This document shows, piece by piece, positions 8,418 to 16,772 of a stretch of DNA of 64,000 bases. This stretch comes from Aquimarina algiphila (GTDB lineage: Bacteria; Bacteroidota; Bacteroidia; Flavobacteriales; Flavobacteriaceae), in contig NZ_VLNR01000013.1 of NCBI RefSeq assembly GCF_007489275.1, positions 1 through 64,000 on the forward strand. Reading direction: 5' to 3'. The position numbers were made by a program, and so were the translations under genes. The notes under the pieces were generated by a model. The model had not been told where the DNA came from and searched no databases. It was given only the letters and a program-made list of their open reading frames with translations. Each line of letters starts with the position of its first letter. Within the stretch, counting starts at the first letter, position 1.

Positions 8418-8927
8418 ATGAAACAATTAATTATATCTTCAATAAATCATAATCTCAATAATGCTATTGCACTATTAGACGCAATTGATTCTAATACTTA
8501 CAAAAACACTTCAGTGGGGCCATACTACTCTAGTATAGGTTCTCATATACGACACACACTTGATTTTTTTGACTGTATCATTAGCGGATTAGATTCTAAT
8601 AATATTGATCTAACTGCTCGTAAGAGGGATGAGACTTTATCTACAGATAAGAAATCTGCAATAAACTATATATATCAACTTCAGGAAACATTGTTATCTT
8701 ATGTAGATGTGAATACTGATTATTTAATAAATGTCACAGATAATATGGGACAAGGAAAAGTAACCGTTAATTATACTTTAGAAAGTATCTTATCACATGC
8801 AAATAGTCATGCGACGCACCATTATGCTATTATAGGATATATTCTTGATCATTTAAAGGTAGAAATCAAAATTAATGGATTTGGTTATAATCCTACATCC
8901 CCAGTCAATAAAAGAGAAGGTATTTAA
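8418..8927 (+). CDS. DinB/DfsB-fold putative metal-dependent protein
   Basis: The product has the four-helix DinB-superfamily pattern (unrelated to DNA polymerase IV): a first His motif SHIRHTLDFF and a C-terminal SHANSHATHHYAIIGY, which together would supply three metal-binding His. Family members include thiol-dependent transferases of Gram-positives, but the substrate here is unknown. I chose the ATG at 8418 (MKQLIIS), where family members usually begin; an in-frame ATG at 8394 would add 8 residues. It stands alone, divergent from the coiled-coil protein and convergent with the next gene. Confidence 0.82.
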   Translation: MKQLIISSINHNLNNAIALLDAIDSNTYKNTSVGPYYSSIGSHIRHTLDFFDCIISGLDSNNIDLTARKRDETLSTDKKSAINYIYQLQETLLSYVDVNTDYLINVTDNMGQGKVTVNYTLESILSHANSHATHHYAIIGYILDHLKVEIKINGFGYNPTSPVNKREGI

Positions 8928-8940
8928 ATAAAAGAAGCTT

Positions 8941-9177
8941 TTATTTCTTCTTCCCAAAAATCGATTCCATTATAGTTTTTAGGCCTTTGAATGCCATAAA
9001 TATGGCAAATCCAGCACTAATTAATCCTAATACTAATATAGGTATGTATAAAGGATGTTCTTGATTTTTGAATGCAGAATGAATAACAACCGGACTAATA
9101 AACATAAAAATCAAAGCTATAGTCATACGTTGAACTCCTTTGCCTAATAATTCTTTATTTGTTCTTTTAGGCTTCAT
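8941..9177 (-). CDS. DUF6095-family small membrane protein
   Basis: A 78-residue protein with two hydrophobic segments (about 18-36 and 46-65) and basic ends (KPKRTNK..., ...GKKK). It matches what I know as DUF6095, a Flavobacteriia family of unknown function commonly found right after murQ. Its start overlaps the murQ 3' end by 11 bp, so the two are co-translated. Confidence 0.8.
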   Translation of the reverse strand: MKPKRTNKELLGKGVQRMTIALIFMFISPVVIHSAFKNQEHPLYIPILVLGLISAGFAIFMAFKGLKTIMESIFGKKK

Positions 9178-9979
9178 AATTATCTATTGCGTTTCGTACA
9201 CTTCCATATTGTTCTAGTAACCTTGATGCTTGCTCTCGATCAATAGATAATTCTTCCATAATCATACGTGTTCCTCGATCTACTAATTTATTATTGCTAA
9301 GCTGCATATCCACCATTTTGTTGCCCTTTACTCTTCCTAATTGAATCATTGTAGCAGTGGAAATCATATTTAGGACTAGTTTTTGAGCTGTTCCTGCTTT
9401 CATGCGAGAGCTTCCCGTCACAAATTCGGCCCCCACGGTAACCACAACAGGAAATTGTGCAGTTGTGGCCAAAGGGCTTCCTTCATTACAAGTAATACAA
9501 CCCGTAGTAATATTATTTTCGTTACAATGTTGTAATGCTTTTACTACATAAGGAGTTGTTCCTGAAGCTGCAATACCAATCACTACATCTTTTTCTGAAA
9601 CATTATATTCTGTTAAGTCTTTCCACCCTTGAGTAGGACTATCTTCTGCAAATTCTACAGCTTTTCGAATGGCAGTGTCACCTCCTGCAATTAAACCAAT
9701 CACAAGATCATGTGAAACCCCAAAAGTAGGAGGGCATTCGCTGGCGTCTACGATACCTAATCGACCACTTGTTCCTGCTCCTGTATAGAAAAGCCTACCT
9801 CCATTTTTTAGTTTTTGTACAATTTCTTTGACTAAAGCTTCTATTTGCGGAATTGATTTTTCTACAGCATCAGGTACCGTTTTATCTTCAGTGTTAATAT
9901 TTGTCAATAACTCAGTAACACTCATTTTTTCTAAATGGTTGTGTTTTGAGGTTTGTTCTGTAGTTTTAATAAATTGCAT
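9167..9979 (-). CDS. murQ: N-acetylmuramic acid 6-phosphate etherase
   Basis: MurQ cleaves the lactyl ether of MurNAc-6-phosphate to give GlcNAc-6-phosphate and D-lactate during cell-wall recycling. The 270-residue length is slightly short but normal for Bacteroidota. The SIS sugar-phosphate domain is visible: TGAGTSGRLGIVDASECPPT (about 71-90), the IAASGTTPYV loop, and the signature GSSRMKAGTAQKLVLN. The C-terminal helical tail ends close after the SIS domain. It overlaps a DUF6095 membrane protein gene by 11 bp. No MurNAc transporter or anhydromuramyl kinase is adjacent. Confidence 0.95.
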   Translation of the reverse strand: MQFIKTTEQTSKHNHLEKMSVTELLTNINTEDKTVPDAVEKSIPQIEALVKEIVQKLKNGGRLFYTGAGTSGRLGIVDASECPPTFGVSHDLVIGLIAGGDTAIRKAVEFAEDSPTQGWKDLTEYNVSEKDVVIGIAASGTTPYVVKALQHCNENNITTGCITCNEGSPLATTAQFPVVVTVGAEFVTGSSRMKAGTAQKLVLNMISTATMIQLGRVKGNKMVDMQLSNNKLVDRGTRMIMEELSIDREQASRLLEQYGSVRNAIDNYEA

Positions 9980-10033
9980 ATATCAAAAATACAGATTAAA
10001 GAGCGCAATAAGTCATATTATTGAGTAGAAATA

Positions 10034-10870
10034 CTATTTTTTCTGAATTGTAAAAGGAAAACTATAAGTCTCTGAAAGGTTAAAATATCCCAATGGATAA
10101 TTATCAGAATTTGTAGTATTGATAATATTTCCTCTTAATATTGCAGGTGGAGCTTGGAAAGGATTACCACCATCTTGTTCACTTTGTTCGATAAGAATAC
10201 TAGAATAATTAAAATATCTTTGATCAATACCAAGAATTTTTATAGTAACTTCTCTACCTTCAACTTCTTCTGGGTTTTCATAGAAGTATGAGAATTTAAA
10301 GGGTTTTCCCTGATAAAAGCGATCTTCACTGGGTAGAAATAGATTAAAATCAAAATCAAAAAGATAGAAATCATTGCGATTTCCGTCATCGGTAAAACTA
10401 ACTTCTATTTCGATTTCATTACCTTCAAACAATGTTCCATCTCCTTGTGCAATATTGTCAATAGGTACGGATGGGATAATTTTTGTAGTAGCTTTATAGG
10501 TCTCATTATCATGAATTACAGTAAGTTCGTAATCTGATTCAAAATCCCATAAAAAACTTCCGTTAGAAGGTATGTATGTACCAGGTTCAAAAGATAGTTC
10601 GTCAAAATTGTATATAAAATCAAATGTGAGGTTAGTAATATAAATTGTAGCATCACTAACAGTAGGAGTATTTTCATCAAAGAAAGGCGCAGACATTGTT
10701 AGTTTTATTTCTTCATTTTCGAGTCGTAAAGAACCATCTGTTTGTGTAACAAATTCTAATGAAGCGTCAATGACCAGTTTTGGCTCACCTTCGGGGACAT
10801 CAATATCAACGACATCTTCACAACTCATAAAAAATAGAATCCCAAATGCTATATATATTACTTTCCTCAT
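10034..10870 (-). CDS. DUF4249-family outer-membrane lipoprotein
   Basis: A 278-residue lipoprotein: hydrophobic signal and lipobox FFMSC with lipidated Cys17, followed by a beta-rich, acidic ectodomain. DUF4249 proteins are regularly encoded directly after a TonB-dependent receptor in Bacteroidota, as here (4-bp gap). By analogy with SusD they may form a lid or substrate-binding partner, but they are not SusD homologues and no substrate can be read from the sequence. The gene is the second and last of its unit; no hairpin was seen after it. Confidence 0.88.
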   Translation of the reverse strand: MRKVIYIAFGILFFMSCEDVVDIDVPEGEPKLVIDASLEFVTQTDGSLRLENEEIKLTMSAPFFDENTPTVSDATIYITNLTFDFIYNFDELSFEPGTYIPSNGSFLWDFESDYELTVIHDNETYKATTKIIPSVPIDNIAQGDGTLFEGNEIEIEVSFTDDGNRNDFYLFDFDFNLFLPSEDRFYQGKPFKFSYFYENPEEVEGREVTIKILGIDQRYFNYSSILIEQSEQDGGNPFQAPPAILRGNIINTTNSDNYPLGYFNLSETYSFPFTIQKK

Positions 10871-10874
10871 TTCT

Positions 10875-13262
10875 CTAAAATTTAAAATTGTAGGTTATAG
10901 CTGGTATAATCCCAAAAATTGAAGTTCTAATAGCTTCATTGGCAAAAGTATCTTGATTTCGACTAAAGTTAATAGAAGCAGCATTTCTGCGATTATATAT
11001 ATTATAGACGCTAAAGACCCATTCTCCTTTCCATTTTCTATTATTGTTTTTTCTTGGAGTTAAGGTAGCAGAGATATCAATTCTATGATACGAAGGTAAA
11101 CGTTCACTATTTCTGGGTGCATCAAATACAGGAACTACCAATCCTTGAAACTCGAACTGCCCTGTTGGATAGTTAGTAGGCTGCCCAGTTTGGAACAAAA
11201 AATTTGCTCCAAATTTCCATTTTTCATTTAACTCATAACTTCCGTTAAAGGATATGTCATGAGTTTTATCATATGGAGTATTATACCATTCTCCATTATT
11301 AATGCCTGGTTCTTGAGGTGTTCTTCCAGGAGTTCGTTGTTCTGATTTAGATAATGTGTAGGCCAACCAACCTTTAAACTTTCCTTCATTTTTTCGTAAT
11401 AAAAATTCGAGACCATAAGCACGAGCTTCTCCATTTAGAATATCTTGTTCTATAGCATTGTTTGCAATTAGCTCTGCTCCATCAATATAATCGATTCGAT
11501 TTTTAATTTCCTTATAGAAAATTTCTGTTTCGATAGAATAAGTATTGTCGTTAATATTTTTAAAATACCCTAATGCATATTGATTAAGTAATTGAGGTTT
11601 TATAAAGTTGCCACTTGGGGTCCAAACATCTAGTGGAGTAGGGGAATTAGTGTTGGATAGCAAGTGAAGATATTGAGCCATTCTATTATAACTTGCTTTT
11701 ATCGAAGTGTCATCATTAAAAGAATATGCCAGAGCAACTCGAGGTTCTAGATTAGTAAATGTTGCTATTTGATCATTTCTGCTAAGATTTTCTGTTCCTA
11801 TAGGTTCGGCAGATTCATAAATTTGAAGATTTTGATTAAATAAGAGAGGATTGTTATCTTGATATACATTTACTTCATTTTGCCCTAGTCTAACAAAGTT
11901 ACTTAGTCTAAGACCGTATCGAAGAATTAGATTATTAGAGATTTTATGCTCAGCATCTATATAGGCACCAAATTCATTTGCATATTTATTGATGAGTTTT
12001 TCTCTTTTGATTCCAGAGTCTTCACTATTAGGTTTTATTTCTCCAGGATTAAATCTATAATATATATTGCTAACCCCATAGTTCAGTTGAAATTTATCAC
12101 TTAGATAATGTTTTAGATCATATTTTAAATTGAAATTCCTAATGCCCGAATCCCATTCAAAACCTACAAAATCGAGTTCTAAACCATAAAAATAATCAGA
12201 ATATATTAAAGAAAGATTTGAAAATAATTTATCCGAAAATAGGTGATTCCATCTTAAATTAAGTACTGTATTACCATAGATGTTTTCAAAACTCTCATTA
12301 ATGCCAAATACATCACGACCAAAATATCCAGAAAGATATATGTTATTATTTTCATTGATTTTGTAATTGAGTTTTGTGTTTAAATCATAGAAAAATGCAG
12401 TATTATCGTTATCAAATAGTGGTAAGAAAAGATGTGCATAAGAACCTCTTCCTCCAATAAGAAATGCCCCTTTATCTTTTTTGATTGGTCCCTCTGCCAG
12501 TAATCTACTGGATACAGCGCCAAGGCCACCATTTATTTTAATTTTTTTACTATTTCCTTCTTTTTGATAAATATCGAGAACAGAGGATATACGTCCTCCA
12601 TATTTTGCAGGAATTCCGCCTTTATAGAGTTTGATGTCTTTTATAGCGTCTGGATTAAAAACAGAAAAGAAACCAAAGAGGTGAGAGGAATTAAAAATAA
12701 TCGCTTCATCTAATAGAATAAGATTCTGATCAGCTGCTCCACCACGAACATTAAACCCCGAAGCTCCTTCGCCACCACTAGTAACACCTGGTAAAAGCAA
12801 AATAGATTTGATTACATCAGCTTCTCCCAAAACCACAGGAATCTGTTTTATGGTTGCAGCAGAGAGTCTGTTGACACTCATTTGAGGGGTTTTTACATCT
12901 AATTTCTCTATGTTCTCGGTAATAATTACTTCATCTAAAGCTTCTGACGCTTCAGTTAGTTGAAAATTTAATTTTTTATCCTCACTAAGATCAATTTCTT
13001 GTATGATATCCTGAAATCCTAAATAGCTAATTTGAACTTTATATTTGCCTTGTTTTAAGGTGATAGAATAAAAACCGTATTCATTAGTTACTACACCTTG
13101 TCCCATTTCTGGGAAAATAACATTGACACCAATTAATGTCTCATTACTTGAACGTTCTGAAATTACACCACTTAGAGTGAATTTTTCCTGACCTAATAAA
13201 GAAGAGTAGGTTAACAAAAATAGAAATACCAGCATTAGGCTGGGAGAAATGATTTTTTTCAA
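10875..13262 (-). CDS. TonB-dependent receptor with carboxypeptidase-regulatory-like N-terminal domain
   Basis: A 795-residue outer-membrane transporter. Order: signal peptide (1-24), a carboxypeptidase-D regulatory-like beta sandwich (about 28-115; FTLSGVISERSSNETLIGVNV), a plug domain (about 130-235, with ASGFNVRGGAADQNLILLDE), then a large beta barrel ending in the typical terminal aromatic, AITYNFKF. The conserved N-terminal energy-coupling box is not obvious. It forms a two-gene unit with the DUF4249 lipoprotein downstream. Receptors of this class take up siderophores, oligosaccharides or peptides; no neighbouring enzyme indicates which. No anti-sigma-type STN domain is present, so it is probably not a FecA-type signalling receptor. 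Confidence 0.92.
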   Translation of the reverse strand: MKKIISPSLMLVFLFLLTYSSLLGQEKFTLSGVISERSSNETLIGVNVIFPEMGQGVVTNEYGFYSITLKQGKYKVQISYLGFQDIIQEIDLSEDKKLNFQLTEASEALDEVIITENIEKLDVKTPQMSVNRLSAATIKQIPVVLGEADVIKSILLLPGVTSGGEGASGFNVRGGAADQNLILLDEAIIFNSSHLFGFFSVFNPDAIKDIKLYKGGIPAKYGGRISSVLDIYQKEGNSKKIKINGGLGAVSSRLLAEGPIKKDKGAFLIGGRGSYAHLFLPLFDNDNTAFFYDLNTKLNYKINENNNIYLSGYFGRDVFGINESFENIYGNTVLNLRWNHLFSDKLFSNLSLIYSDYFYGLELDFVGFEWDSGIRNFNLKYDLKHYLSDKFQLNYGVSNIYYRFNPGEIKPNSEDSGIKREKLINKYANEFGAYIDAEHKISNNLILRYGLRLSNFVRLGQNEVNVYQDNNPLLFNQNLQIYESAEPIGTENLSRNDQIATFTNLEPRVALAYSFNDDTSIKASYNRMAQYLHLLSNTNSPTPLDVWTPSGNFIKPQLLNQYALGYFKNINDNTYSIETEIFYKEIKNRIDYIDGAELIANNAIEQDILNGEARAYGLEFLLRKNEGKFKGWLAYTLSKSEQRTPGRTPQEPGINNGEWYNTPYDKTHDISFNGSYELNEKWKFGANFLFQTGQPTNYPTGQFEFQGLVVPVFDAPRNSERLPSYHRIDISATLTPRKNNNRKWKGEWVFSVYNIYNRRNAASINFSRNQDTFANEAIRTSIFGIIPAITYNFKF

Positions 13263-13395
13263 TAGAGAAGTATTTTTGTTATGATTATCTAATATGTAAA
13301 CTGTAAAAGAAAAAAGATGTTACGACTTCTACAACTACACAAAAGTTAATTTTGAGTTATATTATTTTATTGCACTCGAAAATAACCTTTTTAAT

Positions 13396-13560
13396 TTAAA
13401 TACTCCATTGAAAGTTTATGGGAAACCATTCTTCGTTAGGCGTTGAATTCTCCGAGGATTCAAAGGAAATGTTTTTTTTGAGATATACTTGATTGTCTTT
13501 TGTAAAGACATAAAGTGTATTTAGATTTTGACTATTAATTGTTTTTGATTCATTTATCAT
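13396..13560 (-). CDS. Small 54-residue protein overlapping the end of the outer-membrane protein gene
   Basis: An open frame starts MINESKTINS and ends FPINFQWSI. Its ATG lies inside the last codons of the upstream gene (11-bp overlap, ATGATAAATGA), the classic translational-coupling arrangement. It has no signal peptide or membrane segment; composition (Asn/Ser/Lys with Trp-rich C-terminus) and codon use resemble the neighbours. I do not recognise it. It would be the fifth gene of the ECF sigma operon. The overlap geometry is the main support; there is no homology evidence. Confidence 0.5.
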   Translation of the reverse strand: MINESKTINSQNLNTLYVFTKDNQVYLKKNISFESSENSTPNEEWFPINFQWSI

Positions 13561-14221
13561 TTGGGATCTTTTTTTTATAACGGTTTCTTCCTAAGTTAAA
13601 CACACCAACTTTTATACCAAAACTAGCAGAAAATCCATTGATACGAGTAATAGTGTCTGGAGATAACTCTACTTTACTAGAAAACCGGTATTTTATTCCG
13701 GTTTCTAATTGAACATATCTAGAAATATTATATAGGATGCTTACGCCAGGTTCTACAACAAATACGGCATCCCATTGATCTTCTTGATAACGTTCTGCTT
13801 CTTCATCGTCGACCCAATCAGTATTAACATAACCAGTAGCCCCGCCTCCTATTAAGAGAGGGAAAGAAAGGTTGATTTTGGCTCTGCTGAAAAAAATAGG
13901 TTCTAAATGAACGCCTGAGTAAACTGCCCCCAGATCAGCACTATTTGAGGAAAAAACACCCGATATGTTTTGATTAGAGAACAATCCTTTTGTTACAAAT
14001 CCAATTTCAAATTTACGATTGGCTACATAAGCTATTTTGAGTCCTGCAATATATGTATCCCTGTTTTCAACTTCTCCATACCCTGCACTAATACCTATAT
14101 ATACACCGTGTACAATATTTTTTCGATCGTTAAATTCAATATAATCTTTAGATTTTTGGGCAATGCTGTTAAAATTATATCCAACCAGCATAAAAAGTAA
14201 TATGATTCTTAAATGTTTCAT
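13550..14221 (-). CDS. Predicted outer-membrane beta-barrel protein
   Basis: A 223-residue protein with a signal peptide (1-21, ends SIAQ) and alternating polar/hydrophobic strands with Gly/Tyr-rich turns (VHGVYIGISAGYGEVENRDTY), typical of a small 8-strand OMP_b-brl/porin-type barrel. The C-terminus is basic (NRYKKKIPNDK), unlike a canonical terminal-Phe barrel, so the last strand ends before it. It follows the DUF4097 gene by about 100 bp in an ECF sigma factor operon, which suggests that the operon manages envelope composition or stress. Confidence 0.75.
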   Translation of the reverse strand: MKHLRIILLFMLVGYNFNSIAQKSKDYIEFNDRKNIVHGVYIGISAGYGEVENRDTYIAGLKIAYVANRKFEIGFVTKGLFSNQNISGVFSSNSADLGAVYSGVHLEPIFFSRAKINLSFPLLIGGGATGYVNTDWVDDEEAERYQEDQWDAVFVVEPGVSILYNISRYVQLETGIKYRFSSKVELSPDTITRINGFSASFGIKVGVFNLGRNRYKKKIPNDK

Positions 14222-14326
14222 TCTACTTGATTAGTTATGTTATTATCATTGACAGTTTAATTTTATAATGGTTGCACTGAAATGATTTTTTTTTTGATTT
14301 AGTATTTTTTTGATAGTACCTTTTAA

Positions 14327-15433
14327 TTATTCTGTTAAAACGATGACTCCTTTTTTTCCTGTTATATGAAATTTTCCTGGAGAACTACTATTACCATATG
14401 TTGCGCTAATATCTCTTATTCTCTTTCTTTTATCAATCATATCGGTTGTAATATTAGTAAATGATTTAGGAATTCTTAATAATCCCTGCTCCAAAGAAGC
14501 ACTAAAATCAATAGCTAAACCAGATATATTAATATTTAATTCTGAAGATTCTTGATTAATAACTACAGCAGTGTTAGATTTTTGGATTTTAGATATCCAA
14601 AAATCAGCAACTTCCATAGTAAGGTTTATGTTTTCGTACACATCATTTAAGTACATACTACTAAACATTAATTCACCTTGAAGGTTCCCTATTTTGTTAA
14701 CAGCAACCTGATCTTTACTCGAGTGTATTTCGAGAGATTTTACATGTTCAATTTTTATAATTGTTCCGCTACTGGTGATTTTAAGATCTTTGGATTCTTT
14801 TATATCAATCTCCCCATTTTTAAAACGTATGTTTCCGTAGGTAATTGATTTTGTTTTTAGTTTTCCAAATTTCATTTCAATATTCGCATTATTAAGATCT
14901 TTATTTATCCACATATCTCCATGTTGTGCATTTACTTTTAGTTTACCGACCCATTCGCTTATAATAATATCACCAAATTTGTTTATAAGATTAATTTCGG
15001 CATTAGAAGGTAAGTGTATTGTATAATCAATTTGGATATTTCCTTTGTCGAAATCAAATGGATTTACATTATTAAAAAGTTCTTTATTAAAGAATTTAGA
15101 AATCATACTGGTATTTTTTTCTTCAATAATAGAAGTGATGCTAATGAAATCCTCGGTAGTGTTAATTTGAGGTTTAATACGTTGCAGTAGCTCTTCAGCA
15201 GCTTCTTTTTTCTTTTTAACCACTTGTATGTCAATGGTTACTTGTATTGTTTTTTTATCCCAACCATTGATAATTACATTACCATATTTGTTTTCCAAAT
15301 GTAATTCGCCAGTATTGGTCAAAGCATATGTTTTTTCGATCTTTTTTGATACTTTTTCTTGTGCATGTATGCCATTCTTCATACAAAATAGTATGAGTAT
15401 CAACAGGAGATATTTATAAAATGTAGCCATCAT
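14327..15433 (-). CDS. DUF4097 family beta-helix-like putative adhesin
   Basis: The protein has a signal peptide (MMATFYKYLLLILILFCM...GIHAQ) and a long series of short beta strands (GELHLENKYGNVIINGW, GNIQIDYTIHLP, INKFGDIIISEWVGKLKVNA) characteristic of the DUF4097 putative adhesin fold. A start at 15433 (or 15430) puts the signal peptide at the N-terminus; an upstream ATG at 15457 would add eight residues and deepen the overlap with the preceding gene. Genes of this type regularly follow ECF sigma/anti-sigma pairs in Bacteroidota. It is expected in the periplasm or on the outer membrane; a biochemical role is not established. Confidence 0.85.
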   Translation of the reverse strand: MMATFYKYLLLILILFCMKNGIHAQEKVSKKIEKTYALTNTGELHLENKYGNVIINGWDKKTIQVTIDIQVVKKKKEAAEELLQRIKPQINTTEDFISITSIIEEKNTSMISKFFNKELFNNVNPFDFDKGNIQIDYTIHLPSNAEINLINKFGDIIISEWVGKLKVNAQHGDMWINKDLNNANIEMKFGKLKTKSITYGNIRFKNGEIDIKESKDLKITSSGTIIKIEHVKSLEIHSSKDQVAVNKIGNLQGELMFSSMYLNDVYENINLTMEVADFWISKIQKSNTAVVINQESSELNINISGLAIDFSASLEQGLLRIPKSFTNITTDMIDKRKRIRDISATYGNSSSPGKFHITGKKGVIVLTE

Positions 15434-15956
15434 TATTATTTGATTTTTTAGAATCATTGATCTGTTTCAATAAATTCTCGATCAATTCTATTCTTTTTTT
15501 ATAATTGTTGACAATGGCCTCTAAAATGTATTCATTATTCAGGTTCTTTGTCATTTCTAATTTTAAAGTTTCATATTCCTCGTCTAATTCATCCATAAAA
15601 GACAGAAACTCTTTCTTATCTTTTGGTTGTAGCTTGGGATTGTTCTTTACCAGTTGAACTTGAAATGAGACTAAATCCTTGTAATAGTTATCAATGTCTT
15701 TAAGTTCTTGGTGTACTATATTGTTTTGGTTATTTGCGTTAAACCCAGATGTTATAAAGAAGTTTACTGTAGAGAAGGCCCCAATAAGAATCAGGATACT
15801 AGCTGCTATTTTTAGTAACGGAAATTTTCTCCATAACGGAATTGTTTTTGGAGTTTCTAACCCAGATTCGATATGAGACCACATCTTTGATCTATCAGCT
15901 TTGTATTCGTCAAATTGATGTTTGTTCTCTTTTATATATTTTTCAAAATCGTCCAT
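15414..15956 (-). CDS. Putative anti-sigma factor, single-pass membrane protein
   Basis: A 180-residue protein: cytoplasmic N-terminus (1-45, MDDFEKYIKENKHQFDEY...), one membrane segment (about 46-68, LLKIAASILILIGAFSTVNFF), and a periplasmic C-terminal part of charged helices. The N-terminal W-x-x-I motif (SKMWSHIE) is common in Bacteroidota anti-sigma proteins. It starts 4 bp after the ECF sigma factor gene and overlaps the DUF4097 gene. No zinc-binding HxxxCxxC motif is seen, so the assignment rests on topology and gene order. Confidence 0.78.
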   Translation of the reverse strand: MDDFEKYIKENKHQFDEYKADRSKMWSHIESGLETPKTIPLWRKFPLLKIAASILILIGAFSTVNFFITSGFNANNQNNIVHQELKDIDNYYKDLVSFQVQLVKNNPKLQPKDKKEFLSFMDELDEEYETLKLEMTKNLNNEYILEAIVNNYKKRIELIENLLKQINDSKKSNNNDGYIL

Positions 15957-15960
15957 TGTA

Positions 15961-16500
15961 TTATAAAGTGTTTACAATTTCAATAAGTTTTTTCTTTGCT
16001 CTATGGTACTGTGATTTGGAAGTAGAAATGGCAATGCCTAATATTTCTGAAATCTCGATATGATCATATCCTTCGAGTAGATAAAGGTTAATGATTTGTC
16101 GATATCCATCGGGGAGTACCTTAATACCTTTTTTTATTTTTATAATATCAATTGTTGCTACTTGATCATTTGCTTCTTCACTGATATGATACTCATGTTG
16201 ATCAAGTGGGGTCAATTGTATTTTTTTTAATTTTAAATGATTTATACTTTTATTAATTACTATTCTTTTTAACCAGGAACCAAAAGTGCTTTCATATCTA
16301 AATGATTTTAGATTTTTAAAAGCTTCAATAAAACTTTCCTGAACAATGTCTTCTGCATCTTCTTTTGTACCTAACATTCGCATACTAATATTGTACATGG
16401 CATCTATATAGAGCTCATATAACTGGTATTGCGAATTCCTATCACCAGACTTGCTTTGCTCAACAAGATCTTTATGCGTATAAAGGATATTGGTTTCCAA
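15961..16500 (-). CDS. ECF-type RNA polymerase sigma factor
   Basis: A 179-residue group 4 sigma factor. Region 2 is clear (about 22-88; YELYIDAMYNISMRMLGT, EDIVQESFIEAFKNL, YESTFGSWLKRIVINKSI) and region 4 contains the helix-turn-helix LEGYDHIEISEILGIAISTSKSQYHRAKKKL (about 140-175; only the first part is needed for DNA reading). It leads an operon with a membrane anti-sigma factor, a DUF4097 protein, a small outer-membrane barrel and a 54-residue protein, so it probably answers an envelope signal and may drive its own promoter in the 272-bp upstream gap, where I could not identify the box. Confidence 0.92.
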   Translation of the reverse strand: METNILYTHKDLVEQSKSGDRNSQYQLYELYIDAMYNISMRMLGTKEDAEDIVQESFIEAFKNLKSFRYESTFGSWLKRIVINKSINHLKLKKIQLTPLDQHEYHISEEANDQVATIDIIKIKKGIKVLPDGYRQIINLYLLEGYDHIEISEILGIAISTSKSQYHRAKKKLIEIVNTL

Positions 16501-16772
16501 TTAGTTTTACTTGATTGTAATTTTCTTTAAAAGTACTTTTCTTTTCTAGTTATTACTATTGACAATCCAAAAAACAAAGGGTTGCATCTCATAGAAAAAA
16601 GAATGTGTTTTTATAAAAAAAATAGAATAATAGAAAAAGTCTTTAATGAGAATAACTCTAGACAAAGTATAGTTGATTATTATATCTTTAGTGCAATTAT
16701 ACCTTTTACAATCAAGTTTTGCAATACAAAGAAAGGTAGGGGAGACTTAATTAGATTAGATTTTGGGTGATT

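Noticed and set aside
8418..8927. DNA-damage polymerase role for the DinB/DfsB-fold protein
   Set aside because: The name DinB is shared, but this is the metal-binding four-helix family, not Y-family polymerase IV.
16582..16770. 62-codon plus-strand frame in the gap before the ECF operon
   Set aside because: Low-complexity AT-rich translation (Lys/Ile/Asn), no promoter or homology, and it would fill the sigma factor promoter region; probably chance.
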